Origin: Thoreauomyces humboldtii
Lineage: Eukaryota; Chytridiomycota; Chytridiomycetes; Spizellomycetales; Powellomycetaceae
Length of the DNA stretch: 15,471 bases
NCBI GenBank assembly: GCA_027596035.1
Contig: JADGJA010000544.1
Span: 1 to 15,471, forward strand
Direction of reading: 5' to 3'
The notes beneath the pieces were generated by a model. That model did no database searches. It saw nothing but the letters and a program-made list of their open reading frames with translations, and was not told the origin of the DNA. How positions within the stretch are numbered: the first letter of the stretch is position 1; each line of letters opens with the position of its first letter. A program made the position numbers and the translations under genes. Shown here one piece after another: positions 8,308-15,471 of this stretch.

Positions 8308-9804
8308 TCATCTTTCCTCATCTCGCCCTCCACCACCTGCTCCTCCCACCTCGTCGTTCATCTTGTAGATGGCTCTCCTCATGGCATTCTCCAAGGCCTC
8401 ATGAACGCTCGGTGCCACCCGCTTCAAAACCGCTTCCAACCGCTCCGTCTTGACTAGTCCAGCGTCCGCCGTCCTTTCGTCAATGGAACCATCCTCTCGT
8501 GTCTCGGCAGCGTGGAGCCGTCGTCGTAGGGAAGCGATCTCGGCGTGCAGAGCGGCGTTCTCGGACCTTAGGCTTTGATTCTGTTGCTGATGATGGTGCT
8601 GTTGGTGATGGTGGTGCTGGTCGAAGGAGGACACCGGGCCCCCTGCTGGTGGTACGGGTATCATGAGATTGGGGGTTTGAGAAGAGGCTGAGTTAGGTGG
8701 TGTCGGTGGACGCGACGAAGTTTGATGATGGGGGTATGGATAGGGGTGAGGTTGGAATGGCGCCGGGGTGTGGATGTGGACCGCCAGCTGCTGATGTTGC
8801 TGGTGAGGGGCGTTCTGCTTGCCGTGGGACACATGATGGACGAGCGGATGGTAGTGAGAGGAATGACCGTTATAGTGTTGTTGCTGAGGATGACTAGGGT
8901 AAGGAAGCTGAGGGTAGTAGGAAGAGCGGGAGGGGTCATCGGTGCGAGCAGGGAACTGGTATCCGGCCGGGAGGGTCGGCGGCTGCAGATCGGTTTGAGA
9001 GGTGGGCGCGGAGCCATGAATGCCTACGTATGCCTTCGGCGACAGTCGTTTCCGTTGAAGCTGCTCTTCGGAGCTGTCCGCAGGGAGCGACCGCTTTGCT
9101 GGTGCGTGGATGACGCGCTTGTGCTTCTCCATGTAGGTTAGGAGGGCTCCAATGCGCTCTCCGTCGTCGGCGTCTCCCGTTGAGGCTTTCTTTGCGGCCA
9201 ACCTCTCGATCAACTCCTGCTGTTTCTTGGGGCTGAGGTCATGAAAGTCCGCTCGGCAGAGAGTGCCTTTTGTCTTCAAGCGAATGCGCACGTAGGGGTG
9301 GCTGTCGACGGGAGACACCCACGCCGTGTCGGAGATGTCCTGGACATTGTTGAGCTGCGGAGGTTTCAGCTGGGGAAGATCGTCGAAGTCTGCCGACAGG
9401 CCCGAGGACGTGCGGGAATGATGCGATGGCGCGTAAGTCGGGACGGGAGCCTTCGTGGACGCTGCCGAGCTGGGTCGCGATGGAGGAGACTGGGTTGGTA
9501 GGTCCTGGTGTTCATGATGATGCTGGCGCTGACGAAGCTGCTCCTGTTCGGCGGCAGCTGCCAAGGTTGGAAGCGACGTGTCGTGGAGCCGAGTCTGATG
9601 CTGAGCAGGATTCCTTTGAGACCTGTCGGATTGGTCGCGAGGACGTTCTACAAATGGACGGTCAATCGAGCGAGATTTCTGGTGATGGTGGGCCAAATCG
9701 GCTTGCAGATGCTGTCGGATGGGCGGTAGCGTTGTTGGTTGTCTGCTGTTTGGAGACACACTGCCAGTGTTTGCGCGATGGATGATGCTATCAAGACTGG
9801 CCAT
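8308..9804 (-). CDS. Unknown intronless protein, His/Gln/Pro-rich, one conserved-looking block, C-terminal coiled coil
   Basis: 498 aa in a single exon; start at 9804 (context GTCATGG), stop 8308-8310. I do not recognise the family. Most of the chain is low-complexity: Gln/His/Ser/Pro-rich before residue 140 and again from 270 to 410, with a His/Gln run at about 396-410. Between residues 152 and 238 composition changes to an ordered, charged block (DTAWVSPVDSHPYVRIRLK, GTLCRADFHDLSPKKQQELI, ERIGALLTYMEKHKRVIHAP), followed by basic clusters (APAKRS, QRKRLS) like a bipartite nuclear signal. Residues about 410-440 (SENAALHAEIASLRRRL) form a leucine-heptad coiled coil. This layout suggests a nuclear regulatory or transcription-associated protein; that is inference. 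It is the only multi-hundred-codon gene here with no intron. Confidence 0.85.
   Translation of the reverse strand: MASLDSIIHRANTGSVSPNSRQPTTLPPIRQHLQADLAHHHQKSRSIDRPFVERPRDQSDRSQRNPAQHQTRLHDTSLPTLAAAAEQEQLRQRQHHHEHQDLPTQSPPSRPSSAASTKAPVPTYAPSHHSRTSSGLSADFDDLPQLKPPQLNNVQDISDTAWVSPVDSHPYVRIRLKTKGTLCRADFHDLSPKKQQELIERLAAKKASTGDADDGERIGALLTYMEKHKRVIHAPAKRSLPADSSEEQLQRKRLSPKAYVGIHGSAPTSQTDLQPPTLPAGYQFPARTDDPSRSSYYPQLPYPSHPQQQHYNGHSSHYHPLVHHVSHGKQNAPHQQHQQLAVHIHTPAPFQPHPYPYPHHQTSSRPPTPPNSASSQTPNLMIPVPPAGGPVSSFDQHHHHQQHHHQQQNQSLRSENAALHAEIASLRRRLHAAETREDGSIDERTADAGLVKTERLEAVLKRVAPSVHEALENAMRRAIYKMNDEVGGAGGGGRDEER
8574..8625 (-). repeat. His/Gln codon-repeat tract
   Basis: Imperfect CAC/CAT/CAG triplet run inside the unknown gene, encoding alternating His and Gln blocks. 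Such tracts are prone to length change by replication slippage. Confidence 0.6.
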
Positions 9805-11071
9805 GACGATTGATGTAGTCGAGATGGGGGGAGCGTTACGCTGGGACCGACGATAGCGGAAGAGAGGCAAGCTCGCGTTTATGTGTGATGAATGTTTTGT
9901 TTTGAGTGCGAGGGTAGCACTGGTGGCGTCGGATATGACCGTCGAGGCAGAACTTTTAATCTCCCAGCGCTCTGAGAGATTTTTTTCTTTTGACTGGAAA
10001 GAGAGGGCGGGAAACGGCCAAACTCGGTGTTGGATGGTCGTAAAGAATGTCAGAGCTGCGCTTACACAGTGATGTGTGCGTGTGAGGGGCGCGAAAATGA
10101 GGCTGCAGATGTGTTCGGGAACGCGTGAGAGGCGGCTCGGCGGCAGAGCGGATGAGCAAGAATCCTATAGTGCTGTGACTTGAAATTAAAAAAAGACAGC
10201 CAGACGGAGGAGAGCGATGCGATGGAAGTCACGGATGCCAACAGGGGGCGAGTGTCTCCATGCGGCCATGATATAGACATGGCACGTTGCGTGCATTTCG
10301 TCAACCCTCTCATCTGGAAAAACATTTGTTCAATGGTCCAAGAAACCATGAGATGAGGGGGATGGGACCTTGATTGGATCGCAGCCTGTAATCCCATGGC
10401 CCCCTGCCGACGAAGAAACACTTCGAGCGAGAAAAAAAGGGAAACGAAATCGCCGGACGTGAGCCATCCTGCGCGGACCGTCCCGAGCAGCGGGAAAACA
10501 CGCTCCCAACCGCGTGAGCTGGGACATCAAGGGGACACGATCAGTCATCAAAGTCATTTCGGTTCAAGGAAAAAGAGGAAGCACTGTCAACGACCACAAC
10601 CTGCCGCACGACTAACCGGGCCGCATGGTCAGGGGGGATCGACGTGCAGTCTCCGTTTCAGAAACTGTAGCTCGCCCATGCCATGAAAAAGAAGCCATGA
10701 GAGAAAATCTCACAACCAAAGAGTCATGGCATCTGGTTGGTCGGGTCTCCACGGTCCAGTGCGCTAAATAAAGACAAGGAACACATCGGAAGTCGGAAGT
10801 GAATCGTGATGGCGAAAAACGTCCCAAACGCTTTCATGTCGCCGGGAAAGGGTCAGTGAAAAAATTTGCACCTCCCTCTGTCTCTCTCCGTGGGGAGGGA
10901 GAATCGGAGGGGGAGAACAACCTGCTGTCGAACAAGGTTGATGCATGGTCATCTCATCTTCCCACGCATCGCAACGCCAAGGGTGGGTGGGTGCGCATCC
11001 CCACAACACACACATCGCCAATCGCAGTCTAGACGCACGACAGCCTTTCGCTGCAGTATTCCTTCGACGCG
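9805..11071. promoter_or_regulatory. Long divergent intergenic/promoter region, unknown gene / PP2C gene
   Basis: About 1.27 kb between two divergent start codons, the longest gene-free stretch of the window. Open frames on both strands are short and have no family signal or good splice logic. The last 210 bp before the PP2C start are alternating purine-rich and pyrimidine-rich (CCTCCCTCTGTCTCTCTC then GGGGAGGGAGAATCGGAGGG near 10870-10914), typical of fungal leaders. Two ATGs at 10941 and 10945 open frames that overlap the PP2C start. I see no RNA gene. Confidence 0.5.
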
Positions 11072-12791
11072 ATGGCTCAACCTTCAGCATCATCCATCAT
11101 CAACCCGAGCGAGGATCAACCCACAGTCGAAAGTCCAGAACTAATGCCCACGTCCGACGAACACCCACCGCATCCTCACGCTAGAGCCATCTTCGCATCA
11201 CCCCAGAACAGCGTATCCTCCTCCATGTCACCCTCGACCACCCTCCTCGACGAACTCGACGAACCCATGGTCACCACCGCGCAATCCGTCACCCCAGGTC
11301 ACTCGGCCGAACCCTCCGGCGTCTCCAGTCGACCCGACGTGAGCGACTCGGGCGCGGATGACAGCAGCGCCGGTGGGACAGAGACCGGGATCCCACCGTC
11401 GGCCACCGAGGATGACGAGCTCTGGAGGACGAGTGGTTTCAAGATTGGGTTCTCGGAGGACAAGAACAAAAAGTACAGGCGGACGATGGAGGTAAAAACG
11501 AAGAAAAAGGGAGATTCCACCCGTGGGAAAACGCGACGCAGGTCGCGGACGCCAATGCTGAAATGAATTCATCGACGCTCCTTGTTAGGACGCGCACTCG
11601 TACTTTTACAACTTTGGGCAGAGCAACGGATCGGGTACGAGACTCGTACGTGGGACTGCAGCAACACGGTTCTGCCCTCTCACGTCTCTGTGCGGTTCAA
11701 AGGATGGTTTGCCGTCTTCGACGGACACGCTGGAAAATCAGCCGCGGACTGGTGCGGCGAACACATGCATACCGTAAAGTCCCGGGGAATCCTGGTTACA
11801 CGGCGCGGAGCATCTCCTCTGACTTCCTGACTGTACAGAATTTTGAGCAAGTGCTGAGAGAGAACCCGACGATGGCGGTACCGGAACTCCTCAACAAGTC
11901 CTTTCTGCTGACGGATCGTCAACTGAGCGAGCGAAAAGGCTCCTACTCGGGATGTACGGCGGTCGTGGGATACATTCGAACGGAAGAACGACCAGTCGAT
12001 GACTCACAATCGCCAGGCGGGTCCAAGACGACCCGGAGACGGGTGAGATTCGGTTGCTTTTCTGTGTATTCTTTACTTTGCATGCTGCGGGTACTCATGC
12101 CGCTCTTGTGCTCGCTTTCAGCGAGTGTTGTATACGGCGAATGCTGGGGATGCGCGTGCGGTGCTATGGTCAGTAATTACTTACACTACAAATCAGCTTC
12201 TATCGTGTTTCCTGATCGCTATCTTACTATTTTTTCTCATCAGTCGAAACGGAACTGCCGTTCGGCTTTCATACGATCACAAAGGCTCGGATCCAGCAGA
12301 AGCAAGGCGGATCATGGAGTCTGGCGGCTTCGTCATGAATAACCGTGTTAATGGTGAGCGAATACTAGGGGCTCCGCGCAGCTCATGCATGGACGCTTAT
12401 GGTTTCCCCTGAATCTCAGGTGTCTTGGCGGTGACGCGATCCTTGGGTGACATCTCGATGAAGGAGTGGGTCATCGGAAGTCCATACACGACCGAAACGG
12501 TCCTGGACGAGAACGACTCGTTTCTTATTCTGGCTTGCGACGGGGTAGGTCAAATACACGCTTTTTCATTCAAGGGAGGTTCTTCGACTGCTTCCATACG
12601 GAAGTGTCTGATGGTCATATTTTTTCTAGATTTGGGACGTGTGTTCCGATCAAACCGCCACCGACCTTATACATGGAACCATGGATCCCCAACAAGCATC
12701 GGACGACCTCCTCGATTATGCGCTAGACAACTTTTCTACAGATAACCTTAGCGTCATGATAGTGAGGATCGATCAGCAGTACGTTCCATGA
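11072..12791 (+). CDS. PTC1: PP2C-family Ser/Thr protein phosphatase, Ptc1-like
   Basis: Eight exons: 11072-11491, 11589-11634, 11703-11773, 11839-12042, 12122-12168, 12244-12353, 12420-12544, 12630-12791; 394 aa. After about 125 disordered residues rich in Ser/Thr/Pro/Glu, the catalytic domain begins [20 protein letters not shown]. Metal and catalytic motifs in order: [96 protein letters not shown] and [13 protein letters not shown], so all metal-binding Asp residues are present. DGHAG rather than DGHGG is typical of Ptc1. Family role: Mg/Mn-dependent dephosphorylation; yeast Ptc1 down-regulates the HOG and cell-integrity MAP kinase pathways and affects organelle inheritance. The start is in context CGCGATGG. 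A basic insert (SKTTRRR) sits before the GD motif. The gene symbol is assigned by similarity to the yeast family. Confidence 0.93.
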
Positions 12792-12799
12792 GGAAAGGA

Positions 12800-12805
12800 A
12801 ATAAA
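12800..12805 (+). terminator. Possible poly(A) signal of the PP2C gene
   Basis: AATAAA starting nine bases after the PP2C stop codon. Fungal signals are loose, so this is a weak call; the 164-bp gap to the convergent CCA1 stop must hold both 3' ends. Confidence 0.35.
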
Positions 12806-12955
12806 TAGATTCCGGAGAAACAGAAATATTGTCTATATGGGTTTCTTCCTCGTCTGGGAAGGTTATCACGGAAAGGAAAATGGTAAGTAGTGTAGGAGTT
12901 CGAAATGCATTCGTATGTACAGATGAGATGATGGAAAGCGTCAGCAAGACAGGCA

Positions 12956-15387
12956 TCACTTGCTCTTTCGCTTCTTGGTTGGCTGTGGCAATGGCGGGCG
13001 CTCTGACCAGACGAGCGAAAGAATAAAGTCAGCGCCGATTTCCTTCCCCAGAACGAAATGAACGCTCAGGAAAGAGGCATTACCGATCGCATAGGCTTTC
13101 AGCCAAGCTGTGCAATCCTCCTTTGTGGCCGTCGGGTTCCCAAGTTGCCACTCTGTGACCTCCTTGAGGTAATGGCCGATCTCCGTCCCGGGTCGGATGC
13201 CCAATATTCCGGCCACTTCCTTGCCCTGTAGGATAGTCAACCCCAGCAAAAAAATAAATGTAAGCTGCCAGCAGCAAGTTGAAATGATGCCCGCAGCCCT
13301 TCCGAGATTTGCATACGTTGAGATCTGCTCGAAAGTCCTGCACGTCTTCCAGCCTCAAATGCCGGACCGTATCCATAAAGGTAACATACGGCCTCGCGAC
13401 GTCGTCGAGCATCAACTTGTGAACCGTCCTGCCAGCAGTCTCACAAGGGGGCATGGCCGTCAAAGGCGTTCTTTCGGCGAGCTCGCTGACGAGGGCGAAG
13501 ATGATGGCCAGATACCACTTGTTGTGAAGTGGCACCTTCCCGAGCTCTCTGATCAAGAGGGCCATTGCCCTTCTGTCGACGGATGCCGGGTCGGATTTCA
13601 GTCGAGCCACGAGTTCCCGAACCATGATGGTCGCTTCGAGGATCGTGGAGGATGAGTCTGCTTCGTAACCGCCCATCTGTTTTCCGGAAAGGGTAAGCAA
13701 CGAGATTCTCTATTTCTGCAAAGATTATTTGCAAAAAGTTTGTACCTTGAGCGAAGTCAGCACGATCTCTCGACTCAAGCGATGAACCTTTTGCTTCTGG
13801 TCGAGGAAAGTATGCCCGCGGAACGGCACGGTCGATGCCGTGAGATATAGCAGCCGTCGGTCATCAGCGTCCAGATGGAGCCCTCCCGCTGGTGGAAACA
13901 TGTGTGATGCGACCTCTGAACTAAGGAATCTGTGTTCGGACGAGTCAGTCGATCCGATCCGAAAACGGAGCCTTTTTCTCACTCGAGAGTGATACATACC
14001 TTTCCACAATCTGAGCATACGTGAGCACGAGATAACGCTCGATCGGCACCTCTGTTCCAGCCGGGGCAGCGAAAACGAGCCCATAATAACCAAAGTCGTC
14101 TATGATCTGCAGCGCGCGGACAGGGTCCGGTCCCTTGAGCATCTTGTTGATCTCCACACCGATGCGTTCCCGGGTGATCTTGCGCTCAAATGCACGCTAG
14201 AGAAACGAAGGGATGGATCTTAGGATCTGCCCTTCCGTGTACGTCACGTAGGAAGACACCAGGCAGGGCGATACCTGGACGTCCGGGTGCTTGACGGTGG
14301 CCAGAATGTCCTCATCGATGGTATAACCGAATCGCGTTGCGAAGCGGATGACCCGGAGGACGCGCAATGGATCGTCTATGAATGTTTGTTGAGCCGGAAG
14401 CGGCGTGCGCACGTGACCTCTAGCTAGGTCATCTAAGCCCTGACATCCAACATGTATGTTAGAATCACACGAAACTGCATTCGGAAAGGCGGTTTGGATG
14501 TAGTGCCTGACCTTGCCAAGGAAGTCCTCTATCTGATGCGTGTGAATGTTGTAGAACAAGGCATTGATCGTGATGTCTCGACGCAGAGCGTCTTCCAGCG
14601 GGGTTCCGAAATCCTGTTTGCGGATCAACAAGATGTCAGTCGGCGTGGTCCCAGAGGAAGAAAGAAAGGAACGAAAACGCTTCTTTGAACCCACAACTTC
14701 CGGATTTCTGCTGTCGTCGTTGTAGGTTTCGGTCCTCAGGTGGACGAAATCCACCAGGTAATCGAACACGCGTGCGTTGGCCGTCTCCAGATGCTTCGAC
14801 TTTTCCGGGTTGACCTGGATGGTGGCAATGTGTCCCATCGCGAATCCCTGCGCCTTCATGTGCTCGTTGACCCGCTGAGCGAACGGTTCGCCTTTCATGG
14901 TGTCGATGGCGATGTCGATGTCATCGCTCTCCTTCCCGAGGAGCTACGAGATGACGTCTAACGGTTCAGTCAGGTGTCCCACCGCTGGAATGCATGCCAA
15001 GATCAGGCAGAGAGAGCATCATCGCTTCACCTTGTCTCTGACCCAACCACCCGCAACCCGCAGAGTGACCGGTGGAGCGCCGTGATTCTCGGAGGAGATC
15101 TCCTTTGCGCATTCCGCCAGGAGACGGAAAAGCCTGTCCTCGTTTTCGGTGAGCTGGATCCGAGGAGGAGCCGCATGCGGCGATTCGACCATGTTGCTGA
15201 CTCGATGATGCTGTCCTCTGACGATGTTCTGCTCGGTGGTGTGCGTGCGAGCAGTGCGCGTAGGAGAGGACCTAGGTGGAAGGGTGGAAACGGAGCGCCC
15301 AATGGAAAGGAGACGAGTGGGACGAACGATGCTGTTGGTTGCTGATATACGTGCCGCTGCTACTGAGTGCCGTGCGACCTGCTTCAT
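12956..15387 (-). CDS. CCA1: tRNA nucleotidyltransferase (CCA-adding enzyme), mitochondrial and cytosolic/nuclear
   Basis: Nine exons: 15387-15031, 14943-14695, 14613-14512, 14439-14275, 14196-14000, 13929-13746, 13676-13317, 13225-13084, 13002-12956; 600 aa (627 if the last intron is retained). It adds or repairs the 3' CCA of tRNAs (EC 2.7.7.72). Class II nucleotidyltransferase motifs: GGWVRDKLLGKESDDIDIA (about 113-131, catalytic Asp pair), TPLEDALRRDITINALFYN, GLDDLARGHVRTPLP, DDPLRVLRVIRFATRFGY and ERIGVEINKML. The first 51 residues have no acidic residue and are rich in Arg, Ser, Thr and Ala, as in a mitochondrial presequence. A second Met (residue 66, at 15192) precedes the catalytic domain and would give a 535-aa form, near yeast Cca1 length. 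The C terminus ends KKRKSK, a nuclear-signal-like tail. Yeast CCA1 uses alternative starts to serve mitochondria, cytosol and nucleus; the same is inferred here. Confidence 0.94.
13003..13083 (-). other. In-frame 81-nt last intron of CCA1
   Basis: Donor GTAATG (weaker than others here), branch GCTGAC, pyrimidine-rich tail, acceptor GGTCAG. Its length is a multiple of three and it has no stop, so spliced and unspliced mRNAs both encode the same final ERPPLPQPTKKRKSK; retention inserts 27 hydrophobic-leaning residues (GNASFLSVHFVLGKEIGADF...). Confidence 0.6.
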
Positions 15388-15471
15388 GGAACGATCTCAG
15401 ACGGGTAGGGACAGTAGGTTCAGTTCAAGGAGGGTGGTGCCGAGAGGGACAAAGGAGGGAAAGAAGGGGGG
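15388..15471 (-). promoter_or_regulatory. Start of the CCA1 upstream region
   Basis: 84 bp to the window edge: purine-rich on the plus strand (pyrimidine-rich in the CCA1 direction), as expected for a fungal 5' leader. No other element recognised. Confidence 0.35.

Noticed and set aside
8661..9141. Several plus- and minus-strand frames over the unknown His/Gln-rich gene
   Set aside because: Low-complexity triplet repeats open several frames at once; only the 498-aa frame has an ordered block, coiled coil and good start context.
10062..10557. Minus-strand frames of 63-119 codons in the long intergenic region
   Set aside because: Overlapping frames with no domain, no splice logic and mixed codon use.
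1..15471. Search for tRNA/rRNA genes, CRISPR arrays, transposon ends, long direct or inverted repeats
   Set aside because: None seen. Only short repeats (for example a 9-bp CGAGGCGGC pair near 6285-6325) and homopolymer runs were noted, none with mobile-element structure.
1..15471. Idea that the genes form a biosynthetic or defence cluster
   Set aside because: The encoded functions (transporter, F-BAR, FAD synthesis, oxidoreductase, MATH-BTB, PP2C, CCA1) are ordinary and unrelated, with mixed orientation and separate promoters.

Overview
The window looks like a piece of a nuclear chromosome from a fungus. Seven spliced or intronless protein genes are interrupted by very regular short introns (about 60-97 nt, GT...AG, usually with a CTGAC/CTAAC-like branch site 15-35 nt before the acceptor). 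They encode typical eukaryotic housekeeping proteins: F-BAR/SH3, eukaryotic-type FAD synthetase, a Ptc1-like PP2C, and a CCA-adding enzyme with a mitochondrial presequence. The protein style and intron density suit Basidiomycota best, but this is an inference and no taxon-specific marker is present. There are no prokaryotic operons, CRISPR arrays, insertion sequences or recognisable tRNA/rRNA genes.

Layout, left to right: (1) 5' end of an ABCG (White-type) ABC transporter, minus strand, cut by the window edge just as its Walker A begins (1-271). (2) A nine-exon F-BAR + SH3 protein of 428 aa, minus strand (933-2928). (3) FAD synthetase, plus strand, five exons (3216-4321), divergent from the F-BAR gene across a 287-bp promoter. 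(4) A zinc-independent-looking MDR oxidoreductase, minus strand, five exons (4766-6102). (5) A MATH-like + BTB/POZ protein, plus strand (about 6947-8226, 5' end uncertain). (6) An intronless, His/Gln/Pro-rich protein of unknown function with one conserved-looking block, minus strand (8308-9804). (7) A Ptc1-like PP2C phosphatase, plus strand, eight exons (11072-12791). (8) tRNA nucleotidyltransferase (CCA1), minus strand, nine exons (12956-15387).

The genes do not form a pathway; neighbours are unrelated housekeeping or regulatory functions in alternating orientation, as is common in fungi. Splice structures were built by joining exons so that family motifs read through in frame, and every spliced CDS with both ends in the window sums to a multiple of three. 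No new biological system is evident. The points most worth a second look are the CCA1 gene (weak-context first ATG before a presequence, strong-context second ATG, and an in-frame 81-nt 3' intron next to a basic tail), an unusually long G-rich intron in the F-BAR gene, a coding-like but unexplained stretch upstream of the ABC transporter, and the unrecognised conserved block in gene 6.
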